Positions 1-6,656 of a stretch of DNA of 9,830 nt are shown here, piece after piece. The translations under genes were made by a program, and so were the position numbers. The number at the start of each line of letters is the position of its first letter. Position 1 is the stretch's first letter. The stretch comes from CBDUXT01 sp965371245 (GTDB lineage: Bacteria; Planctomycetota; Phycisphaerae; UBA1845): NCBI GenBank assembly GCA_965371245.1, contig CBDUXT010000144.1:1-9830 (forward strand), written 5' to 3'. Below the pieces are notes generated by a model. It ran no database searches, was not told the DNA's origin, and was given only the letters and a program-made list of their open reading frames with translations.

Positions 1-68
1 CACGGTGCAAACTGAAGTCCGTGTATCCGAACATTAAGGTGTGACAAAGCACTAGGGCAACGGGCGAG

Positions 69-1559
69 TCACGGCGTCGGTTCTTGCGTCTCCAAGCCGT
101 CGAGAGGTAGGCCGATGGTTTGCTCCAAGCGAACGACCGCAGTGGATGCCTCAAGTGTGGCGGTCACGAAGCCTCTACGCGCTTCGAGCAGGAGGCGCTG
201 CGCTTCGATCAGGGTGAGAATGTTCGTCTGACCTGCCGAATAGGAAGCCGTTGCGAACTCAAGATTGCGCTCGGTCTGTGGCACAACCTCATTGTGGTAG
301 AAGGCTGCGCTGTCAATCGCTGTTTGTGTCTCGTCAAGTGCGCCGCGGATGTCCTGAGCGGTGCGGATGAGGGCGTCCTCATACTCCTTGAGCGCTTTTT
401 GCAACAGGAAGTCCGCCTTGGCGATCTGTGCTTGATTCTGGTCGAAGATCGGCAGCGTCATCGTTATCGCTGGCCCAAGAATGAAGTTGATCTCTTCATT
501 GCGGGACGCTCGACGGTCACTTCGACGCTCGGCAAGAGACTGACCCGGACGACCGGAAAACGCGCGGCGCTCGCCGCGTTCACCGAACGCCCCGATGCTG
601 ATGTCGGGGATGATGTTGAGTTCTTCGAGGCCGACCTTTGCGGCACGGGAGCGCGCGGCTTGCTCCAGCGCCCGGAGATCGAGGCGATGCTTCTGGGCGA
701 GCGCGATCAGCGCCTCCGGCTGCAACGAGACATCGAAGTCTCCCGGCATGGAATCGCTGAGAACGATGTCGTCCACATTGTCGGCCACCGAAATCAGCCG
801 AGCCAGGTGTCTCTTGGCATTGGCGGCGTCGAGTCGCGTGTGTCTGACCCCCAGATCGGCGGTGAGGGCTTGGCCTCGCGCGAGGTTCTCGTCGAGCAGG
901 CTGGCCGCACCCGCCTCGCGCTGCGCCGTGACGGTGGCATGAGATTTTGTGGCCAGTTCAAGGTTCTCCTGAGCGATACGGCTCAGTTCCCGTGCCGCTA
1001 CCGCGCCTAGGTACACCGACCGCGTTTCCACCGCCAACGCCGCTGCGCGGTGCGCGATTCGCATGATCGTTTCATCGAGCGCAGCCTGTGCCACATTCTT
1101 TCGCTTCGGCACCTGCCACAACTCCATGATGTTCTGCGCAAAGGACGCTTGGATGTTGCTGCGACCGCCGCCTTCGGGGAACTGAGCCGAGAAAGCGAAT
1201 GTCGGATTCGAGAACAGACCGGACTGCACCCAATCCGCCTTGGCGACGCCGATGGACATGAACTCGGCGTGCAGCTTGCGGTTGTTGAGCAGGGCTACTC
1301 GAAGAGCCTCTTGCAGGGTCAGACCGTCCGCCAACACGGCTTCGATTTCTTCTGGCGTCAGCGGCGGCTGATCCGGGTCGTAGATGTCAGCCAGGCCTGT
1401 GCTCTGGGTGAAGAACCGCCGGGCCTGGGCGAAGTCGGCTTGCGGATTGACCTGGGCGCAACCGCCCAATATCAAGATGCAAGCGGCAACCGCGATTCCT
1501 TTGGCCAAGCTCAGTGGATGATTCCTCGCCTGCGCGTTGTAGATGTCTCGTGTCATCAT
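69..1559 (-). CDS. TolC-family outer-membrane factor of heavy-metal RND efflux (CusC/CzcC type), lipoprotein
   Basis: This is the outer-membrane channel that would complete a tripartite metal exporter. Counting from a GTG at 1574 gives 501 residues; I prefer the ATG at 1559 (496 residues), and ATG 1556 is also possible, but none has a clear Shine-Dalgarno, so the start is uncertain. Residues 24-39 (501 numbering) form a hydrophobic stretch ending in the lipobox LGGC with Cys39, as in CusC-type lipoproteins. Two outer-membrane efflux repeats follow: the first opens with LTLQEALRVALLNN (about 85-98) and continues through long Ala/Glu-rich helices to about 265. The second covers about 285-490 and holds GPAITMTLPIFDQNQAQIAKA (in part, 367-387), the usual strand-to-helix turn of this family. 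Total length is normal for CusC/CzcC. An Arg-rich segment at about 331-360 looks like an enlarged loop. The gene is last in the operon, 42 nt after the pump gene. Family call is firm; metal specificity is not. Confidence 0.93.
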   Translation of the reverse strand: MMTRDIYNAQARNHPLSLAKGIAVAACILILGGCAQVNPQADFAQARRFFTQSTGLADIYDPDQPPLTPEEIEAVLADGLTLQEALRVALLNNRKLHAEFMSIGVAKADWVQSGLFSNPTFAFSAQFPEGGGRSNIQASFAQNIMELWQVPKRKNVAQAALDETIMRIAHRAAALAVETRSVYLGAVAARELSRIAQENLELATKSHATVTAQREAGAASLLDENLARGQALTADLGVRHTRLDAANAKRHLARLISVADNVDDIVLSDSMPGDFDVSLQPEALIALAQKHRLDLRALEQAARSRAAKVGLEELNIIPDISIGAFGERGERRAFSGRPGQSLAERRSDRRASRNEEINFILGPAITMTLPIFDQNQAQIAKADFLLQKALKEYEDALIRTAQDIRGALDETQTAIDSAAFYHNEVVPQTERNLEFATASYSAGQTNILTLIEAQRLLLEARRGFVTATLEASTAVVRLEQTIGLPLDGLETQEPTP

Positions 1560-1601
1560 TGGTTCTACTTTCACAATCGAGAGCCTAAACGACTCGCTTC
1601 T

Positions 1602-4600
1602 TTAGATCGGCGCGGCCGGGAGCGCATGTCCGATCCGCTCGATATCGTTCTCGATCTCGACGGGCGACTCGGCCTCAACCGGGAGGGCCAACCGCACAAA
1701 CAGCGCGGGAACGACGATCATGTTCAAAAAAGTGGAGGACAGCAGACCGAACAGGATCACCATAGCCATCGGGCTTAGGATTTCCTTGCCGGGCTGGTCA
1801 CCGCCGAGTGCCAGTGGAATCAAGGCCAACCCGGCGCAAAGCGCGGTCATCAGAATGGGTGCCAAACGCTCCATCGCGCCCCTTCGCACCGCCTCGGCGA
1901 AGTCGGTCTCGCCTTCAAAGCGCTGAAGGTGGCGGATGTGCGAGACCATCATGATGCCGTTGCGGGCCGCGATGCCGAACACGCCGATGAATCCGATCAA
2001 CGAAGCCACGGAGAGAACGCCGCCGGAGAGGTACACGCCCACGACACCGCCGATCATCGCCAGCGGCAGGTTCAACATGATGAGCGCCGCGTCGCGTACA
2101 CTTCGGAACACGACATGAAGCAGAAAACCAATTCCGAAAACAACCACGAGACCCAGAATCGCCAGCCTGCGCCTCGTCTGTTCCGCGCTTTCGAACTGAC
2201 CGCCGTATTCCACATAGTATCCCTGTGGAAGCTCGACCTGCTCCGCGACGGCAAGGCGGATATCATCGACGACACCGCCCAGATCGCGCTCGGCCACATT
2301 GCACTGAACAATGATCCGGCGTTGGGCGTTCTCTCGCATGATGAGGTTGGGGCCTCGCTCTTCGCTGATGCGAGCCACCGCCTTGAGCGGTATCTTCGTG
2401 CCGCCGGGCGTATCGACGAGCACTTCGCTGACTTCCCGCGACGACGCATTCATCCAAGACGCCGCTTCGCCGCGCCGCAAAGCGGACTTGCCACTGCCGA
2501 CGCGAACGACGAGATCGAATGTCTTTCGTCCCTCCAGAATCTGTGTCACCGCTACGCCTTTGAAGGCCGCTTCTAGGGCCGAGGCCGCATCGTCGGTGGT
2601 CAAACCAAAGCGCGCCAGCGCTGAACGATCAAACTCGACACGCACCGTGGGAATATCCGTTTGCTGTTCCGTGGAGAGATCAACGACGCCGGGGATCGGG
2701 CGAATCGTGTTCTCGATCTGCTTGGCCACCGATCGCAGCTTCTTGAGATCGCTCCCAAAAATCTTGACGGCGATGTTGGCGCGCGTGCCGGACAGCATGT
2801 GGTCAACACGATGCCCGATGGGTTGCCCGAAAGTGGTCTGCACGCCGGGGATCGCCGCCAAGCTGTTCCTCAGCGCCTCCAGTAGCTCCGCCTTGCTGCG
2901 TCGCGCAAGGCCGAGTCGCTCTGGCGCATCCATATCAAGGGTGAGGTCGATCTCGCTTCCCTCTACTCCCTGAACATGCTCGTCCTCTTCGGCGCGCCCG
3001 GTTCGCCGACCGATGGCTGCGATCTCCGGGTGCTGCATGAGCGTTGTCTGGACGATGTTGGCCAGCCCGTCGCTCTCCTCCAACGAAGTGCCGGGCAGCG
3101 TGACGATACCGACCACCAGCGCTCCCTCGTTGAACTCCGGCAAGAAACTCCGGCCCAGCGAAGCACCGCCGACGACGGCCAGGCCGAGCAGCAGTGCGGT
3201 GGGCAACGCCACCAGCCACGGATGCGCCATCGCCCAACGAAGCGGTTTGTCATAGATTCGCTTGAGAAACCGCACGACCCACGGCTCGGCGGGTCGTGTG
3301 ACCGCTAGGCTAGTGGGCAGAAGGTAATAACTCAGCGCGGGGGTCAGCGTAAGGGCGACGAGGAGCGACGCCGCCAAAGAGACCATGAACGCAAGGCCGA
3401 GCGGTTGCAGCAGGCGACCCTCGACGCCGGAGAGGAAGAACAAGGGTACGAAGACCAGCAGAATGATGAGCGTGGCGAAGACGATCGAAGCCCGCACTTC
3501 CACACTCGCCTTGAAGACGATTTCGACGGGGGGTCGTTTCTTCTCGTCCGGCAGAGCGGCGTTCTCGCGCAGTCGGCGCACGATGTTTTCCACATCAATG
3601 ATGGCGTCATCGACGAGCGCGCCGATGGCGATGGCCATGCCACCGAGCGTCATGGTATTGATGCTCGAACCAAACCCCTTCAGCGCCAGCACGGTGACGA
3701 TGAGCGAGATGGGGATGGCCAGCAGCGTGATGACGCTCGATCTCATGCTGGCAAGAAATGCGATGACTACGAAGATGACCATGATGCCGCCGTCGCGGAG
3801 TGCTTCGACAGTATTGTGAATCGAAATCTCGATGAAGTCCGCCTGCCGAAAGAGATTCTTGTTGATATACATGCCGGCCGGCAGCGACGCCTGCATCTCG
3901 ACGAGCGCCGCGTCGAGCTGCGAGGTCAACGTAAGCGTGTTGGTTCCGGGCTGCTTCTGGATGGCGATGATGACGGCGGGTTCGGTGATCGGCTCCCAAT
4001 TCGGCCCGCGCCGCGACGCCGCGCCCGTGCCGCGTTTGATGGCCGGTCCGATCTGAACCACGCCGAGGTCGGATACCCGAACAGGCGTCTCCCCGCGCAA
4101 CGCGACCACGGTGTCGCCGATGTCGCGCGTCGTCTGAATCCGCCCGATACCTTGCAGGATCGACTCCTGGCCTCCTTGGACGAGGAACCCTGCCGACACA
4201 TTCTCATTGGCCCTGCGCAGCGACTCCACGACCTGCTGCATGTTCAAACCGTAGGCCCGAAGTCGCTGCGGGGACAGGACAACCTGATACTGCTTCTCGT
4301 CCCCGCCGATGGGCGTGACTTGAGAGACGCCGGGGACGGAAAGCAGTCGTCTGCGAAGATCGGTCGTCGCTATCGTCCGAAGCTCCAGCGGGCCATGCCT
4401 GTCCGAGGTGAGCGAAATGAACAGAATCTCACCCATGATGGAGGAAACGGGCGCAAGCACGGGCGTCTCGACCTGCTGTGGCAGCTTGCCGGAGACCGTT
4501 GCGAGCCGTTCGTTGACCGTCTGACGCGCGCGGTAGATGTCGGTTCCCCACTCGAACTCGATCCAAATAACGGCAAGCCCCACGGCTGTGGCCGAGCGAA

Positions 4601-4844
4601 CGCGCCGGACATTGGCAGCGCCGTTGACGGCGGTTTCGATCGGGAAGGTGACGAGCGTCTCCATCTCTTCCGGTGCCATGCCGTGACCCTCAACGAGGAT
4701 GGACACGGTGGGCGCGGTCAGATCGGGAAACACATCCACCGGGATGGTGGTGGTCACGAAAGCGCCGACCACCACGAGCATCGCCGAAAAAACCACGACG
4801 GCGAGGCGGTTGGCGAGCGACCAGCGAATCAGTGCGTTAATCAT
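1602..4844 (-). CDS. Heavy-metal efflux RND pump, CusA/CzcA family (inner-membrane proton-driven transporter)
   Basis: This is the inner-membrane engine of the efflux complex, exchanging protons for metal ions. It has 1080 residues, normal for HME-RND pumps. I chose ATG 4844 (MINALIRWSLANRL) over an in-frame start at 4916 because AGGAGG sits 5 nt upstream and homologues begin like this. The N-terminal membrane helix (about 10-32) is followed by the family signature PVDVFPDLTAPTV (about 35-47), then the first porter domain, helices 2-6 (about 345-510), the second periplasmic domain (starting FLPEFNEGALV) and the final helix bundle (about 890-1050). Helix 4 reads AIGALVDDAIIDVEN (406-420): Asp412 and Glu419 match CzcA D408 and E415, while CzcA D402 is Ala406 here and Asp413 and Asp417 are extra. 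HRVDHMLSGTRANI (about 678-691) is typical of many HME pumps. A charged tail of about 25 residues ends the protein. It overlaps the antiporter gene by 8 nt and precedes the outer-membrane factor by 42 nt. The substrate metal is not resolved. Confidence 0.96.
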   Translation of the reverse strand: MINALIRWSLANRLAVVVFSAMLVVVGAFVTTTIPVDVFPDLTAPTVSILVEGHGMAPEEMETLVTFPIETAVNGAANVRRVRSATAVGLAVIWIEFEWGTDIYRARQTVNERLATVSGKLPQQVETPVLAPVSSIMGEILFISLTSDRHGPLELRTIATTDLRRRLLSVPGVSQVTPIGGDEKQYQVVLSPQRLRAYGLNMQQVVESLRRANENVSAGFLVQGGQESILQGIGRIQTTRDIGDTVVALRGETPVRVSDLGVVQIGPAIKRGTGAASRRGPNWEPITEPAVIIAIQKQPGTNTLTLTSQLDAALVEMQASLPAGMYINKNLFRQADFIEISIHNTVEALRDGGIMVIFVVIAFLASMRSSVITLLAIPISLIVTVLALKGFGSSINTMTLGGMAIAIGALVDDAIIDVENIVRRLRENAALPDEKKRPPVEIVFKASVEVRASIVFATLIILLVFVPLFFLSGVEGRLLQPLGLAFMVSLAASLLVALTLTPALSYYLLPTSLAVTRPAEPWVVRFLKRIYDKPLRWAMAHPWLVALPTALLLGLAVVGGASLGRSFLPEFNEGALVVGIVTLPGTSLEESDGLANIVQTTLMQHPEIAAIGRRTGRAEEDEHVQGVEGSEIDLTLDMDAPERLGLARRSKAELLEALRNSLAAIPGVQTTFGQPIGHRVDHMLSGTRANIAVKIFGSDLKKLRSVAKQIENTIRPIPGVVDLSTEQQTDIPTVRVEFDRSALARFGLTTDDAASALEAAFKGVAVTQILEGRKTFDLVVRVGSGKSALRRGEAASWMNASSREVSEVLVDTPGGTKIPLKAVARISEERGPNLIMRENAQRRIIVQCNVAERDLGGVVDDIRLAVAEQVELPQGYYVEYGGQFESAEQTRRRLAILGLVVVFGIGFLLHVVFRSVRDAALIMLNLPLAMIGGVVGVYLSGGVLSVASLIGFIGVFGIAARNGIMMVSHIRHLQRFEGETDFAEAVRRGAMERLAPILMTALCAGLALIPLALGGDQPGKEILSPMAMVILFGLLSSTFLNMIVVPALFVRLALPVEAESPVEIENDIERIGHALPAAPI
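4837..4844 (-). other. 8-nt stop/start overlap between antiporter and RND pump genes
   Basis: The eight bases read ATGATTAA on the minus strand. The pump starts at the ATG (4844-4842) and the antiporter ends at the TAA (4839-4837) in another frame. Such overlaps usually indicate translational coupling and a shared transcript. Confidence 0.9.
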
Positions 4845-6567
4845 CACAGCCTCCTGACGAACCGCGGGATCCAGCCTGCGGCGTGTTTGTCGGGCTTGCG
4901 TCCTCCGGGGAGCCAACGGCCCGCAATACCTTTTTCAGCGCTGAGGCCATGCGGAGGCCGACCTCTTCTTCTTCGTCGATGACCGCGCACGCTCCAGCGC
5001 GGAGCAATTCCGAGCGATGCCTGTGATACCGCGCTCGGCCGAGGATCGGCGTGTCCGGCGACATCGACCGGACACCCTCGATCACCTGGCGCGCGCTGGT
5101 TGGATCGGGCACCGTGACCACGACGGCCCGGGCGGTTACGACGCGCAGATGTTCCAACACTTCCGGGCGGGTCGCGTCACCCATGTACGTCCGCAGACCA
5201 TAAGTGCGCGCTACGTCCGCTGACTTTCGGTTCAACTCCACGACCACGAGATGCGATTTGTGTTCTTCCGTCAACGCTTCGGCGATGCGCTGACCCGCGG
5301 GACCAAAGCCCACGATCACGATATGGTCGCTCAGGTCGGAGTCGGTGTCGGTCGATGGCTCACCCGTGGCGTGGAACGCTAGACCCTTACGCGCCGAAAG
5401 CTTGGCCGTCACCGCTGCCAGACGTGGCGCCGCGGCCACCATATACGGGGTCAGAAACAGCGTTGCGATCGTGACCGAGACGATCAGCTTGAACAAGTCG
5501 TTGTCGATCAACTCTCCCTGCTGCGCCACCTTGGCAAGCACGAACGAGAACTCACCCACCTGCGCCAGGCAGATGCCCGTGGCGACCGCATGGCCGACCG
5601 AGGAACGGAACAGGCACGCCACACCGCATACGACCGCAGCCTTGCCCAACACGATGGCCGCCACCGAGACCACCACCAAGGCCCAGTGGTTCAGCGCCCA
5701 CGTCGGATCGGCCACCATGCCGATGGAGCTGAAAAACAAGGTGACGAACAACGTTCGTAAAGGAGCCACATCGCTACGGACCTGCGTGGCGTAAGGGGAC
5801 TCGGCCAGCAGTATGCCCGCGAGAAAAGCTCCCAACGACGGAGAAAGACCTAACCCGTGGGCGACCCATGCCGCCCCCCCGAACGTAACGATGGCCAGCA
5901 GAATCGGTAACTCACGATTGCGGGCCGCCTCTTCCGTGCTTAACAGAATCGGCACAACGTACTTGAGCAGAAGGTGCAATGCGCCCACCAGGATCGCCGC
6001 GGCCCAGATGGCCCGCCCCGTCTCCCAGCCGAACTGCGCTACGGTGCCTTCGTTCCCCAACACCGTCACGATGAGCACAAGCGGAACCACCGCAATGTCC
6101 TGCAGGAGCAGGATGCCCAGCGCGTAGCGGCCGTAGACGGCGTCGATTTCCGCGCGGCTCACAAGAAGACGTAACACGCACGCCGTGCTGCTCAACGCAA
6201 TCATCGTGCCGATCGCCAGTGCCGGCCGCGCATCGAGTCCCATCAGCGCGCAGACCCCGCCCGCCGCGACGGTCGTCACCAGCACCTGAAGGGCACCCCC
6301 ACCCAGTCCGATCGCCCCGATCCCTCGCAGCCTGCGCCAGGAGAACTCAAGGCCGATCGTGAACAACAGCAGCGCTACGCCCAACTCCGCGATCGTCGCC
6401 ACGGCCTCATGATTCGGCATCAAATCGAGCGCATTGGGACCGAGCAGCGTACCGGCCAGCAAATAGCCCAGTATCGCGCTTTGCTTCAACCGCTCGCAAA
6501 GACCGCCCAACACCATGGCGGCCAGCAGCAGGATCAACACATCCAGCAATCCCGTCCAAAGTTCCAC
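4837..6567 (-). CDS. CPA2-family monovalent cation/proton antiporter with C-terminal RCK (TrkA-N) domain, KefB/KefC-like
   Basis: This is an inner-membrane antiporter expected to exchange K+ or Na+ for H+. It has 576 residues from a GTG start, supported by GGGAGG 5 nt upstream. Residues 1-380 form about 12 hydrophobic helices of the Na_H_Exchanger fold, with ILGYLLAGTLLGP (32-44), ELGVALLLFTIGLEF (61-75), the family signature LLQDIAVVPL with Gln156-Asp157 in the ion-binding helix, and GAFLAGILLAES (246-257). After a linker (about 390-412), residues 414-545 are an RCK_N/TrkA-N Rossmann fold: HIVIVGFGPAGQRIA holds the GxGxxG nucleotide-binding loop (Gly420, 422, 425) and Glu444 ends the second strand. 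These domains gate Kef-type systems by nucleotide or ligand binding. The tail (551-576) is polar and probably disordered. It lies between the adaptor gene (89-nt gap) and the pump gene (8-nt overlap), an unusual place for a Kef-like protein. Ion specificity and any glutathione gating cannot be read from the sequence. Confidence 0.93.
   Translation of the reverse strand: MELWTGLLDVLILLLAAMVLGGLCERLKQSAILGYLLAGTLLGPNALDLMPNHEAVATIAELGVALLLFTIGLEFSWRRLRGIGAIGLGGGALQVLVTTVAAGGVCALMGLDARPALAIGTMIALSSTACVLRLLVSRAEIDAVYGRYALGILLLQDIAVVPLVLIVTVLGNEGTVAQFGWETGRAIWAAAILVGALHLLLKYVVPILLSTEEAARNRELPILLAIVTFGGAAWVAHGLGLSPSLGAFLAGILLAESPYATQVRSDVAPLRTLFVTLFFSSIGMVADPTWALNHWALVVVSVAAIVLGKAAVVCGVACLFRSSVGHAVATGICLAQVGEFSFVLAKVAQQGELIDNDLFKLIVSVTIATLFLTPYMVAAAPRLAAVTAKLSARKGLAFHATGEPSTDTDSDLSDHIVIVGFGPAGQRIAEALTEEHKSHLVVVELNRKSADVARTYGLRTYMGDATRPEVLEHLRVVTARAVVVTVPDPTSARQVIEGVRSMSPDTPILGRARYHRHRSELLRAGACAVIDEEEEVGLRMASALKKVLRAVGSPEDASPTNTPQAGSRGSSGGCDD
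4850..4855 (-). promoter_or_regulatory. Shine-Dalgarno AGGAGG that fixes the RND pump start
   Basis: A consensus AGGAGG lies 5 nt before ATG 4844. It sits inside the coding sequence of the antiporter, so ribosomes finishing the antiporter pass over it. It decides the pump start against the longer in-frame start at 4916, which would add 24 Arg-rich residues before the first membrane helix. Confidence 0.85.
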
Positions 6568-6572
6568 AGGAA

Positions 6573-6578
6573 CCTCCC
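6573..6578 (-). promoter_or_regulatory. Shine-Dalgarno GGGAGG supporting the GTG start of the antiporter
   Basis: GGGAGG is 5 nt upstream of GTG 6567 on the minus strand. The spacing and strength support the GTG codon rather than a later ATG, and the resulting protein begins directly with the first membrane helix, as in other CPA2 members. Confidence 0.8.
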
Positions 6579-6591
6579 TATGAGCGTTCGG

Positions 6592-6613
6592 GCTGACATG
6601 ATCGGCTGTCAGC
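6592..6613 (-). repeat. Perfect 7-bp inverted repeat (GCTGACA-N8-TGTCAGC) between adaptor and antiporter genes
   Basis: The two 7-nt arms are perfectly complementary, with 8 nt between them, and a G-T pair can extend the stem by one. It lies 25 nt before the antiporter GTG and 43 nt after the adaptor stop. There is no T-tract on the minus strand side, so a classic intrinsic terminator is unlikely. It could be an operator, an mRNA processing or stability hairpin, or chance. A weak promoter-like pair (TTGTCG at 6621-6626 and GATCAT at 6598-6603, 17-nt spacer) overlaps it, which would suit an operator. Confidence 0.5.
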
Positions 6614-6656
6614 TCTGTGCCGACAACGTGCGGCGGAGCGGCGGCTTCTTGCTACC

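Noticed and set aside
1..23. CACGG/CCGTG inverted repeat downstream of the outer-membrane factor, as operon terminator
   Set aside because: Only 5 bp with a 13-nt loop and no T-run on the minus strand; too weak to call with 68 nt of downstream sequence.
120..1010. Plus-strand open frame of 296 codons opposite the outer-membrane factor gene
   Set aside because: Antisense shadow of a clear TolC-family gene; no recognisable domain and no upstream ribosome site.
4845..4916. 24-residue N-terminal extension of the RND pump
   Set aside because: The extension is Arg/Gln-rich antisense-frame text inside the antiporter; a consensus AGGAGG 5 nt before ATG 4844 and family alignment support the shorter protein.
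3405..4982. Long plus-strand open frame (525 codons) opposite the pump gene
   Set aside because: It is the antisense of a well-supported RND gene; its translation is His/Arg/Asp-rich low-complexity text without signal, domain or ribosome site, as expected for the complement of GC-rich coding DNA.
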